From Erpobdella octoculata (Eukaryota; Annelida; Clitellata; Hirudinida; Erpobdellidae), in contig OZ022242.1 in NCBI GenBank assembly GCA_963978895.1, forward strand, positions 21,422,129 to 21,486,128: a DNA stretch of 64,000 nucleotides, written 5' to 3'. The position numbers and the translations under genes were made by a program. The notes below the pieces were generated by a model. The model was not told the DNA's origin. It did not search any database and worked only from the letters and a program-made list of their open reading frames with translations. Every line of letters starts with the position of its first letter. Position 1 is the stretch's first letter. Positions 45,847 through 58,663 of this stretch are shown here, piece after piece.

Positions 45847-48487
45847 ACTCCTATCAATCAATCAATCAATCAAACAAACAAAATTTGTATAGCGCTATTT
45901 CCGTAGTGTTCAATATCGCTCGGTCGTGAACTTATTAAACAGATATGTTTTAAGTCCACGACGGAAAGCTGTGAGAGAAGTAGAGTTAGTAAGAGAAGAA
46001 GGAAGAGAGTTCCAGAGATAGGGACCAGAGTAGGAGAAAGAGCGTTTAGCAAAAGAATGCTTAATAGTGAAGACGCGAAAGTGACTAAGAGAGGAAGAAC
46101 GAAGACCAGACTTAGGAGGGATATGTATTAAATTAGTTTATTAGAGAGGAGAAAGACAATTTTTTATTTTATACATTATTAATTAAACAGATTTTAAAAA
46201 TCACCCTATATCTGAGAGGAAGCCAATGGAAAAGAACAAGAGATGGAGAGATGTGAGAGGAGTAGGAGGTGCGAGAAACTAAGCGCGCAGCCGAGTTGAA
46301 GGCTTTAGAGAGAGGATAGAGGGTAGTGTCAGGAAGACCATAATATAGTGAATTGCAGTAGTCAACTTGAGACAGGACAAGAGAAGAAACTAGAAGTTGC
46401 AGAGAAGGGTCATCCAGAAGTGGACGAAGCTGCTTAATACGGCGAATATGGAAGTAACAAGATTTAGTAACAGATGCAATTTTGGGGGTTAGAGACAAGT
46501 TGGAGTCAAAGAGAAAACCTAAGCTACGAATCAAAGGAGAAGGAGAAATGGAAAGAGAAGATGGTGGTGGCAAAACCAAAGGAAGAGGATTTAGAGATTT
46601 AGAGGACTTGAGGCACACCATAGCTCAAAGATACAGGAGTAGATTTAGAAGATTCAATAGAAACATAGAAATATCTACCAGATAGATAAGATTTAACCCA
46701 CCGGAGAGCATCACTAGTTATATTAAAAGATTTATCAATTACATCCAACAACAGTGAGTGATCAACTGTATCAAATGCAGATGAAAAATCAAGACAAAGA
46801 AGAAGGGTAGAGAGGCCAGAGTCAGAAGAAACAATGAGGTCATTATGAAGCTTAAGTAGAGCAGTTTCAGTAGAGTGGCCAGGTCTGAAGCCAGATTGAG
46901 AAGAGGGAAGAAGTGAGAAAGCAGTTAGATAAGCACTATTTGCTCATACACAACTCTTTCCATAATTTTAGAGATAAAGGATAGGTTAGAGACAGGCCTA
47001 TAGCTAGATAGAGAAGAAGGATCAAGAGAGGCATTTTTAATAGTAGGGATAATAAAAGAGGATTTAAGAACAGAGGGAAAGACAGATGTAGATAAAAAAA
47101 GATTAATTTAATCAAGTAAAATTGGATAAAGAACAGAAGAAAACTCTTTAAAGATAGTAGTAGGAATGAGATCCAAAGAGCAAGTAGAAGAAGACATAGA
47201 GTTAATAAGTTTAGTAAGATAGTCAAGTGTAATAGGAGAGAAAAAAGTAAAAGTTTCAGTAGAGAATTTAGAAAAAATAGGGGTTTGACTATCGTTAGAT
47301 GATCTGATGTTTTCAATTTTCGTAGTAAGAAAATTGTGATAGTCATCAGGAGAAAAAGAGGGAGGAGGAGATTTTTTATTAAGGAGTTTAGAAAGAGAAG
47401 ACCACCTATTCCTCGAGCTAGAAGCAAGAACAATAGATTTTCTCAAAAAGGAAGAATGCTTAGTAAAGATGAGGTTATGGTATTGTTTGAGATGGTATTG
47501 CCACTCGTACCAAGAACCCTTAGATAATTTAGAACGATAAGCTCGCTCAGCTTTACGTGCAGATTTCTTCAAGAGAACACAATCACGATCAAACCAAGGA
47601 GCTTTTTTAGAAAAGAGTTGAAACTTAAACATCTCAAAAGGTACCAAAGTATCCAGTATAGATGAAATCGTCAGATTGAGATTGTCCATAAAAGAATCAA
47701 CATCGGTGAAAGAAGAAGAAGAAAACCCAGAGGTGAGAAATAAATTTGAAAATTGAATTTTATCAAATCTAGACCAACACCTTTTAGTGACTGAAGTAAG
47801 ATTAACTAAAGGTTGTGATAGAAGTAAGGTGAAAGAAATAAAGTGGTGATTAGTAAAGTGAAGATTAACAGGTGAAAGATTGCTTATATTAGAGAAAAGA
47901 GGAGAAATAATAAGATCCAATGTGTTACCCCGATTATGAGTCGGAAAGTCACAATGCTGAAAGAAGTTAAAAGTAGATAAGATTTCAAGAAAATGAGAAA
48001 CAAAAGAGTCCTTGGTTTTATTAATAGGAATATTAAAATCCCCAATGATAAAAAAGGAGTAGATAGAGAGAAAAGAGATTCAGAAAGGTTGTAGAAATCC
48101 TCCAGAAATTGTGGTTTAGAGCATTTAGGAGGCCTATAGATACCTATTAAATTGAACTTAAAAGAATTGATTTTAACGGAAGTAAAGAAGCATTCAAAAG
48201 ATGAAAATTTAGTAGAAGAATTTAGAGAGACAGAGTAAGAAGACTTGAAGAGAAGGCATATGCCACCATAGGAAGAATGTTCAGGAGAAAAAGGATTAGT
48301 AGGAGGCCTAGCCTGCTCAACAAAAGAGAAGTCAGTAGGAACAGAAGCAAGGAGAGAAGGAGAAGAAGCAGATTCATGCCAGGTCTCAGTCAGGAGAAAG
48401 AGATCAAGATAGTTAGACAGGACTAGCTCCGAGATAAAGAGTGATTTATTATTTAGAGAACGAATATTAAGAGTGGCTATATTATGG

Positions 48488-48494
48488 CTAGAAC

Positions 48495-48540
<46 letters not shown>

Positions 48541-49518
48541 GTTATTGTTATTGTTATTGTTATCGTTATCGTTATCGTTATCGTTATCGTTATCGTGATC
48601 GTGATCGTGATCGTGATCGTGATCGTGATCGTGATCGTGATCGTGATCGTGATCGTGATCGTGATCGTGATCGTGATCGTGATCGTGATCGTGATCGTGA
48701 TCGTGATCGTGATCGTGATCGTGATCGTGATCGTGATCGTGATCGTGATCGTGATCGTGATCGTGATCGTGATCGTTATCGTTATCGTTATCGTTATCGT
48801 TATCGTTATCGTTATCGTTATCGTTATCGTTATCGTTATCGTTATCGTTATCGTTATCGTTATCGTTATCGTTATCGTTATCGTTATCGTTATCGTTATC
48901 GTTATCGTTATCGTTATCGTTATCGTTATCGTTATCGTTATCGTTATCGTTATCGTTATCATTATCATTATCATTATCATTATCATTATCATTATCATTA
49001 TCATTATCATTATCATTATCATTATCATTATCATTATCATTATCATTATCATTATCATTATCATTATCATTATCATTATCATTATCATTATCATTATCAT
49101 TATCATTATCATTATCATTATCATTATCATTATCATTATCATTATCATTATCATTATCATTATCATTATCATTATCATTATCATTATCATTATCATTATC
49201 ATTATCATTATCATTATCATTATCATTATCATTATCATTATCATTATCATTATCATTATCATTATCATTATCATTATCATTATCATTATCATTATCATTA
49301 TCATTATCATTATCATTATCATTATCATTATCATTATCATTATCATTATCATTATCATTATCATTATCATTATCATTATCATTATCATTATCATTATCAT
49401 TATCATTATCATTATCATTATCATTATCATTATCATTATCATTATCATTATCATTATCATTATCATTATCATTATCATTATCATTATCATTATCATTATC
49501 ATTATCATTATCATTATC

Positions 49519-49560
<42 letters not shown>

Positions 49561-49580
49561 GTTATTATTATTATTATGAC
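48488..49580. repeat. Hexanucleotide array, open as (Asn-Asp)n/(His-Asp)n
   Basis: About 180 six-base units in homogeneous blocks on the plus strand: a short (ATT)n/(GTT ATT)n lead, GTTATC, about 30 GTGATC (48595-48774), about 31 GTTATC (48775-48960), about 97 ATTATC (to ~49545), then (ATT)n. Each period is two codons, so all frames without a stop codon stay open. On the minus strand it is inside one frame (49785-47884) that ends in the LINE B endonuclease. Confidence 0.96.
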
Positions 49581-49789
49581 TATTATTAGTTTTAAGATTG
49601 TTTATTTTAAGAAGAGGATTTGATATAGAGAGATCATGGGAAGAAGAATTGCACTTAGCAATACGTTTAAATTTCCTGATATAATTTAGGTTAAGAATAT
49701 CAAGATAATAAATCTTACGGCGAACAGTGCGAGTGGGCAGAATAGAAGATTGAGAGAGGCTTAATAAGAAATCCCTAGAGTACATTATT

Positions 49790-50390
49790 AGAGAAAGAAA
49801 GGTTTAGAAAAATTATTAGCAAAAGTAACACAAAAAATAGTATTCACGCAGTCAAAATAACATTATTTACAAAAAAAATGTAAGTTTATTTAAGTCCGAA
49901 CTGTTCTTCATAGAATGTTAAACGTGATAGTTTTCAATTAAGGCACACAAATTAATTCATACTTTTTTTTTAAAATAAGTAATTTGTTTTTAAATTGTTT
50001 TATAAAAACTCGCACAATAAATTTATTTGACAACTAATTTATTTGACATTTCATCGCTTCACCTTTAGTTAGTTTACTGTTTATGAACCTAGTTTTTCCT
50101 ACTACCTGGCGGTTTTCTGTCATTAACTTCTTCTTTAATTATATTTTCAATAAATTATTTGAATCAGTCAATTGGTAATTTTATTCTGTTTCTAATTATA
50201 TTAATTTTATATTAAAAAAATAATTAAAAACACCGAAAATAATTTCTGCACCTATTCTCCATGATTACCGAAAAGAAAAAAAACTCACAGTTTCCACGTG
50301 AAACAATAAAACAAATCAAATTTGATTTCGCTCACGAACCGAAACGCCATGACACCACGGCGCTACACACTACTCAGGAAATGCGGGCAA
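49790..50390 (-). other. LINE B 5' region
   Basis: AT-rich sequence between the first ATG of the long frame (49785) and the insertion junction; probably the 5' UTR of LINE B. Nothing else recognised. Confidence 0.45.
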
Positions 50391-50391
50391 A

Positions 50392-50870
50392 AATACTCTT
50401 AGAAACTTAGTGGAAGATACGTTAATTATCCGAGAGTTTTCAATAAAAATTTCTATAGAGCCTGCTGGCATAGGCGTAGGGCGATGTTTGTGGAATGCTA
50501 TGAAGTTAGTTTTTGCTGCATTGAGTGATAGTTTATTACTTTTGAACCAGTCCGAAACTAATTTCAGTTCGGTATTGGTTTTACTAATTAGGTCCTTAAG
50601 ATTCTTATCTGCTGCTAGTGCATTAGTGTCATCTGCAAATAGAAAAAATACGATTTTTTCAAATAATTTGGAAAAATATGGCAATAATTATAGGTCTATA
50701 ATTACAGACAGATGATTTACAGCCAGATTTATATATTGGGACTATTTTTGCAATTTTAAGTTTATCCGGAAATGTACCAGTAACTAGTGAGACGTTGATG
50801 ATATAGGACAAAATATTGGCTAATTTTGAGATGGATGCTTACTTAATCTTACTCTACATTATGTCAAATC
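50392..50870 (-). mobile_element. LINE A, 5' part (internally deleted RT)
   Basis: Minus strand: VTGTFPDKLKIAKIVPIYKS, NYRPI, then directly FLFADDTNAL, SDWFKSNKLSLNAAKTNF. About 100 residues between the YRP and FADD blocks are missing. Confidence 0.85.
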
Positions 50871-51055
50871 GACCCAAATCAGCTTGAGGACTTCCCAAAG
50901 CAAGTAAATAAAACATTGGCAACGCGTTTTAAAACAATTATAATTTGCACAAAAAACACTTCACCATAAAAGCACGTCCCATAAGGTAGGGTCATTATGT
51001 TAGAAAACAATATGGCGAAATTTCAGTGCAAGCTTTTCTACTATGATGTTTAGTA

Positions 51056-51345
51056 GGGATGTCACGGTTACCCGACCTGAACCCGAAGTTCGGTACTACC
51101 CGGTCTTTTTTTGATACACGAACCCGAACTCGAAAGTGTGACAAATTAAAACCCGAACTTTTACAAAATCAAAACCCGAACCCGAAATTTTCAAAAATTA
51201 AAACCCGAACTTTTACTTGAATTTTTGAGTAAATTGCAAGGCAAACACAAAGTTTTTAAAAGTTAATAAGTTTATTAGTATTAAATGACTACAGGAACCG
51301 ATTTCAGGCAAGTTCATTTTTGCGTAGCATAGCTGTGTCTAAAAA
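51056..51345 (-). mobile_element. 3' end of the TAGGGATGTCACGG hAT family
   Basis: Starts tagggatgtcacggttaccc with cccgaac repeats and ends near aggaaccgatttcaggcaag, the complement of the transposase C-terminus seen at 22925-22960. The other terminus is absent. Confidence 0.7.
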
Positions 51346-51499
51346 ATCTATAATTTGAATGTATTTTGATATAGCCATTTGGTATACGGAATAATTAAAA
51401 CGTGAACTATACAAATCTTGTAAAATCACTTTTGCTTAACATATTACGCTCATTGGCCACTTCATTCGTACCTGTATTGAACACACATGTATGTGTGGC

Positions 51500-51779
51500 C
51501 ACTGGCGGATCTAGAACTTTTTTGAGGGGGGGAGGGGAGGGCAACTTGACTCCAAAATTTTTTTCCGATGACTGTAGAGGGGGTCAAATTATAATTTACA
51601 TGTTTAAAATTTGGAATAATTTTATTTAGTTAAAAATCAGCAATATTCTTTCAAAGATTTTCTCATGTGATATCTAAAAAAAATAAATTTACAATTCTGA
51701 ATTGCGGCAAATCTAATTGTCTCGAAAATGGATGCAAGAGCTTTCCTGTTTTGCAACACTTGCGATATATATATATATA
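51500..51779. other. Sequence between hAT fragment and LINE copy
   Basis: cactggcggatctagaac at 51500 looks like a hAT terminus without a visible partner; then AT-rich sequence up to a short (TA)n at 51766. Confidence 0.4.
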
Positions 51780-53500
<1,721 letters not shown>

Positions 53501-53507
53501 TAAAAGA

Positions 53508-54341
53508 ATGGTTTTGAAAGCATTGGATGAGCTCTTGATACTCGAGTTGAGGCGGGAACTTAGAAAACGAGAGCTCAGTGATAAAGGAAGAAAGTCTGAG
53601 CTCGTGGACCGCCTCCGGACGTCATTGGAGAACAATGGGTTTGATCCGGAAGAGTATGAGTTCGAAGCAGAAGATGAATTGTTGAAGGCGCTGAATAAAA
53701 TGGCGGAGGAAAACAGAGCAGCACAGCAAGAAAGGAAGAAATTTCTTGAACTCCTCAATGGTGACACAAACAATTGCGGAAACAAAAAAGACGGTCAAGA
53801 CGAACCATGCAAGAATGTACAAGATGAACCATGCAAGGATGGTCATGGTGATGAGCCTTGCAAAGATGTGCAAGATGAACCATGCAAAGATGTTCAAGAT
53901 GAACCATGCAAAGATGTTCAAGATGAACCATGCAAAGATGTTCAAGATGAACCATGCAAAGATGGTCATGATGATGAGCCTGTCAAAGACGGTCATGATG
54001 ATGTGCCTGTCAAAGATGGTCATGATAATGAACCTTGCAAGGATGCTCAAGATGAACCATGCAAAGATGGTGTCAGTGATACAGTCGTTTTGGACGTCGA
54101 AAACAAAACTAAAGAAGATGAGAAGAATGTTGAAAGCGAAATGCAAAATGATGAGGATGAAAGTGACGATGATGATTATAATAATGGCAATAACAACTAT
54201 GGCTTTTACCCATACAGCGACGGTTCTGGGTCAGATTTTAGTGACGAATCTGACTCGGATGAAGCAACCGAGGATTTAGAAACGGACCAAACTCCAATGG
54301 AAAAATACATCAAAGTTAACTTGACAAAAAAAAGACACTGA
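53508..54341 (+). CDS. SAP-domain, gag-like ORF with DEPCKDVQ repeats
   Basis: 277 codons. Residues 8-43 form a SAP helix-extended-helix motif (LLILELRRELRKREL, GRKSELVDRLRTSL), a DNA/RNA-binding module also found at the start of some Gypsy-type gag proteins. A coiled-coil-like stretch follows (55-85). Then come about eight 8-residue DEPCKDVQ/DEPCKDGH repeats and a strongly acidic Ser/Asp tail. The frame ends after an A8 run at 54328-54335; one base away the frame continues at 54343-54657 with another acidic, Asn-rich segment (DLRDDGDNLKKDPLDDTK). Alternatives: a decayed gag, or a host protein; a PBS-like sequence just upstream favours gag. Confidence 0.65.
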   Translation: MVLKALDELLILELRRELRKRELSDKGRKSELVDRLRTSLENNGFDPEEYEFEAEDELLKALNKMAEENRAAQQERKKFLELLNGDTNNCGNKKDGQDEPCKNVQDEPCKDGHGDEPCKDVQDEPCKDVQDEPCKDVQDEPCKDVQDEPCKDGHDDEPVKDGHDDVPVKDGHDNEPCKDAQDEPCKDGVSDTVVLDVENKTKEDEKNVESEMQNDEDESDDDDYNNGNNNYGFYPYSDGSGSDFSDESDSDEATEDLETDQTPMEKYIKVNLTKKRH

Positions 54342-54342
54342 T

Positions 54343-54657
54343 TTGAGAGACGATGGCGATAATTTGAAGAAAGATCCGCTGGACGATACGAAAGTTGACA
54401 CCGACGAAAGAGCCGAGTTGGAATGTGAAAAGAAAACGTTCGATTGTAGATTGGAAGAAAACAAACATGACGGCGATGAACTTCTCCAAAACAACAATAG
54501 CAATGCAGCAAGCAAAAACTCTGAAAAAGATGAGCCAAGAACAGAGAACGGTACCGAGAGTTCTATATCAGATGAATCCACAGAGGATTCTAGATCAGAT
54601 AGACTAAGAGTCATTGTAAAATCAAATAACAGTTTGATGAAGGGATTTATTGGATAA
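54343..54657 (+). pseudogene. Out-of-frame continuation of the SAP-domain ORF
   Basis: Acidic, low-complexity continuation one frame away from the preceding ORF, ending NNSLMKGFIG then stop. The shared composition and the A8 run at the junction argue that both were one frame. Confidence 0.6.
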
Positions 54658-55101
54658 ACAGAGGATTTTGGCATTTTCATCACTCACTTTAATTATTGAG
54701 ATCATGTGCTCTACTGTTTTTTCAAAGCGCACGTAGCAAATAATAATTGTCATATCCTCAATATTGCAATGATCTCGAGTTTCATCGCAGATGATCAAAT
54801 ACCAGATAATGTCAGAACCTTTGCATTATTATTATTATTATTATTATTAGACAGTCGATAATGCAACATATCATTCGCACTACATTAAGTAATAATGACG
54901 AAATGACAGTTGCTTTTATGTGGCATTCCATAAGAATAGACTTTGTTTTGCCAGTCGTTAATAATTGAGCTAACGAAACTAAACAGAAATGCAAAAAACT
55001 GGGGGGTTGATTTAACTGGGAGGGCCTGACCGGAACTGGAGAGTCCTGGCCAAAGTTGGGGGAGCCTGGGCCCCTCTTCCCCATAGCTGGTTACGGTCCT
55101 G

Positions 55102-56250
55102 GGCTCTTTGCTACTTTAAACTTCGGCATTGTTTTTTTTCACGGAGTTTAATAGTTTAGATACGGTTTCAAATCTTCCGAGAACTGGGATCTTATCTCCC
55201 GTTGCAAAAACGTATGTTTTTTTAATTGGTTGTAGATGTGGTCTTCCAAGTCGTATGCAGAAGTATCTCGAACAAAAATTATCTCCGGCTTCGCTGTCGA
55301 TCAGAAAAGCACTCCATTCAGCACAATCGATTGCACCAGTGGATTTTGATTTTGTACAGTGAAGATATTCTGTTCATCCAATTGTTTAAAAAAGTTTTTA
55401 AACAAAGAGTTTACAGACGACATTTTTATTTGTAAAAAGTTGCAAGTAAAATCTGCGTATGGATAATCTTTCAGAGCGTGATTAGACCTTCCACATTTTC
55501 GACAATTTTCTGTTTTTATCGTCTTTTTTATTTTTATTTGAGGCTTTTTTATGACTTGCAGAGCTAGAGAAATCTAATCACTTAGCGAGACATAAACTGT
55601 TTCCTTGGCCTCTTTTGCAGCATCTTCGATTTCACTTGCTATTTCGACAGCTTTTATGTCAATTCATCGTCATTGATTCTGAACATTGTACTTGAAACCG
55701 TTTTATTTTTTGCTGAACAAATGGACATTGCTTTTAGAGCTTTGTTTGAGGATTTCGAATAGATGTGAAACCGCAAGTGGTTGCTGTCTGACAAATTTTT
55801 GCCGCCAATTCTTTAATGGATTCTCCCAGGTCTCGTTTCAGCTCTGTCCAAAACTTGTGTCTTTCCCTCATCATAAATTTCTTGGGGTTGAATTGATTAC
55901 CTATAAACGTTTTAATCTCGTCGATTGAGAGTTTATTATCTTCTTGTAGAAGAGACTGCTGTCCTGCCGTTTATCAACAGAAGCTTTTTGATTTGTTAGA
56001 AATACTTGCGACAGTTTATGGTCAGGAACCAAATTAGCTCCGGCAAAAGTTTTGAATCTTGTCCAGTAGTCACTCTACCGCTATTTTTCTTGTTCGAAGG
56101 CTGTGAAGTTGGGGATCGATACAGGGTGAGATGATTTCATGCTTGAAAACAGGAATTCCACTTGTCTCATATATTGTTCTTGCGTATTCTCTATTAGTTT
56201 CTCTTGCTTCGAAAATGTTTTCGGCAACTTGTCAATTCCAGACATGTTTC
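55102..56250 (-). pseudogene. Gypsy-type gag-protease remnant
   Basis: Minus strand from the ATG at about 56247 (MSGIDKLPKTFSKQEKLIEN): DYWTRFKTFAGANLVPDHKL and QVFLTNQ are typical of Gypsy gag. AVEIASEIEDAAKEAKET follows, then a degraded CxxC zinc knuckle near 55490, then a retropepsin-like segment (PIKKTYVFATGDKIPVLGRF). Stops and frameshifts throughout. It stops exactly at the TSD of the 44915-55101 composite and resumes at 44906. Confidence 0.8.
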
Positions 56251-56543
56251 ACGAGACTAACGCGAGACTATATTTTAAAGTCGACCTCGCCAACTGTCGT
56301 TTTTTAATTTTAATTAAAAAACACATAATAAATATCAAGAAAATATAAGATTCAAAAACACCGCTCGCAACTCGCTCACACCGCAACTCCAGGTAGCTAG
56401 CTCCTAGGCAAACGCACCTGAGCACACCAGTGTCTCTTCACAACAACAATATTTAATTTAATCATTTCTTTGGAACAATTTACTCTTCATAAAAACCTCC
56501 ATTCTTCAAAATTGTCAATTTTTTCATTCGTCTTATTGTGCTA
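56251..56543. other. Sequence upstream of the gag remnant
   Basis: Should hold the 5' leader/LTR of the Gypsy element on the minus strand, but no repeat partner in the window identifies it. Confidence 0.35.
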
Positions 56544-56551
56544 GCCATGTT

Positions 56552-57986
56552 CAGAGGCGTACGGGAGTTAATCGAAGTGGGCGGCTGGAAATAATTATTG
56601 CCCGAATGCTGGAGGTTTTTCAAAAAATAGGGAATAAATAAATATGGGCATTATAATAAATCATCTTTTTATCAATTCTATTTTGTTTGCATATTTATTA
56701 AAAAAAACTTTAAGAGTAACGAAACTTTTTTATTAAAACATTACAAAAAATATTGTTTTCTGGATTTCCTGGAAGCAAAAAATGTCAATAATTTGGTCAG
56801 TCAGTATTTGTACCGACAGACCTATTAGAATATTTTCGTTCAATATGTAAAATTGCCACACTGTTTAGACGTGTTTAATTGAATCATATCTACATGACCA
56901 CCTGGTCAAACTTTGAGATGTAAGTGTTTGTGATATTTTTTCACCGTCGAACGTAACGCTATGTAAAACAGCGTGTCTTTTAGGGCTAGCCTCCAGAAAG
57001 TTGTACAGTCTTTGAATTGAAACTTTGCGGAGTGGTTCGACTTCTGTATCTTGTATTGCTAGATTTAACAGATGCCCATAGCAATGAACATAAATTGCTA
57101 ATGGAGATAACTCTTTAATTCTTGTAGCCAAACCTTTGTGAATGCCACTCATATTTGCTGTGCCGTTAAAACATTGGCCTACAATTTTCTCCAGCCTGTC
57201 GAGAGCATTTTTTGTTACCAATTTACATAAAACTTCCCCTTCGGTAGATAGTGTATTATAATATCCGATAAAAGATTCTTTCATTTCTCCTTTGTTGATG
57301 TATCAAAGACATATTGACACTTGTTCGGTTCTGCTGATGTCCGACGTTTCATCAACGATGATAGAATATCCCGAAGACAACTTCACATTATTGGAAATTT
57401 GTTTTAGAACATCCTCAGTCATGATCTCAAGTATTTCATTCTGTATAGATAGTGCAGTCCACTACAGATGAGCATCTAAATTGCTGTTCAATTTTTTTCC
57501 TAACCACAGAATGTCTTTGGACCAAAGATTTAAAAGCTCTAAAAAGTTACCACAATTTATATCAGAAACTTTTCCTAAATTGCTGTGGTTCTCAACATGA
57601 CCTCGTTGAGGTATATTTTGCTCAGCAGTAAACATAAGAGCATCAATAATTATAATTTTCAAATACTCTCGATTTAGAGCTACTTGTTCCTTGAGTACCT
57701 TATATAGCCAGTTCAAAACAGATGTGTGGCGCTTCGTGTTAGCTCGAAAATTTATCCATTTCAGCATTGCATTCTAATGAGTATCACTTCTGGCGTGCTT
57801 TGTAAGACGATTAGATTTTTTTTATTTGTTGAAAGTAAAAGTGTTGCTATTCATGAACACTTTGCAAGGATAACAGGAGGCATTTTTAAACTGTTTTGCC
57901 CGAATTTTCAGTCCATTTTGCTCGAATTTTGCCCGCAACTGGGAGGAGGGGCTACAGCCTCTCCGCCCCCGGTTCGTACGCTACTG
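56552..57986 (-). mobile_element. hAT transposon (ZMYM1-like), decayed
   Basis: TIRs cagaggcgtacg / cgtacgctactg and perfect 8-bp TSD gccatgtt (56544-56551, 57987-57994). Minus strand contains transposase pieces: SIIVDETSDISRTEQVSIC (first catalytic Asp) around 57330-57390, then FIGYYNTLSTEGEVL, KIVGQCFNGTANMSGIHKGL, IYVHCYGHLLNLA and LTRWSCRYDSIKHV down to 56865, with a frame break near 57290. The dimerisation end is missing. Confidence 0.92.
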
Positions 57987-58452
57987 GCCATGTTTATTCA
58001 ACGTAACACGGAAATTATTCTTCAAAACATATTTTTCACTTGATTTTTTTCATAAAATAGTAACTACTAATATAAGTTCTTGTTTAAATGCAATTATGTA
58101 GTTAATGTAGAAAGTTGCTTTTCATCGATAATCCAGTTTTACTAAAACAATTGTTTCTTCACTTATAGATTATTATGGGAAGCTCCACTGTTGCAAACAG
58201 CTTTTTTTTATTAATAACTAGCATCGCTGAGAGATATTCTCATTCTTTTCCAAAATTCTCGGCGATTCCTTTAAAACGTTTACAGTTACAAACAATAAAA
58301 TTAATAAATAGTAAATATTATTAAAAGTTAATCTTACAAGTGTAACGCCTATGCACATGGCAATAAAAAAGAAACAAACTCTATTCTGACCGACCAGCTA
58401 TATTCTTAGTTAAGTTTTTGAAAATATCATAATTTTTTAATATTTGATGATT

Positions 58453-58663
58453 TTACCTATGATCTTCATATTTGAACCATTCCACATAAGTGTATTGTTT
58501 CGAAAGGTATTCCAGACTTTTCAGATAGTCTCCAATAGGCTCAAGAAACACCGTCAAAATTACGTTTCTACGCCTTTCAAGATTTTCCATTTTTGCCATT
58601 TCTAACTCGAATTTACACCACTTGCTTTCCACAAAGTGTTTAGATATGACCAAAATGACTTTC
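58453..58663 (-). CDS. TLR exon: TIR part 2
   Basis: KVILVISKHFVESKWCKFEL, RRRNVILTVFLEPIGDYLKS, YTYVEWFKYEDHR then TAA. The stop overlaps a potential donor (CATAG|gtaaaa), so a further 3' exon with the FW motif may exist or have been lost. Acceptor ttttag. Confidence 0.88.

Larger units (their letters stand above)
45858..50390 (-). mobile_element. LINE B (CR1/L2-like), inserted in LINE A
   Basis: From a 5' end near 50390 to a tail of agcgctatacaaattttg plus (ATTG)n at 45858. Endonuclease: IATLNIRSLNNKS, LLTETWHES, GIYRPPK, SLGILIF. EN-RT linker and RT in alternating frames: APWFDRDCVLLKKSARKAER, SSYRPVSNLSFISKIMERVV, SGFRPGHSTETALLKLHNDL, RIKQLRPLL, SLVLSQVDYCNSLYYGLPD. The FADD block is deleted. 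A hexanucleotide array expands the ORF before the endonuclease. Confidence 0.88.

Noticed and set aside
48477..49623. Plus-strand (Ile-Val)n and minus-strand (Met-Ile)n/(Thr-Ile)n frames
   Set aside because: Alternative readings of the hexanucleotide array; only the minus-strand Asn-Asp frame joins recognisable coding sequence (LINE B endonuclease).
57726..58043. Plus-strand 105-codon frame
   Set aside because: Runs antisense across hAT transposase sequence and its terminal repeat; no domain.
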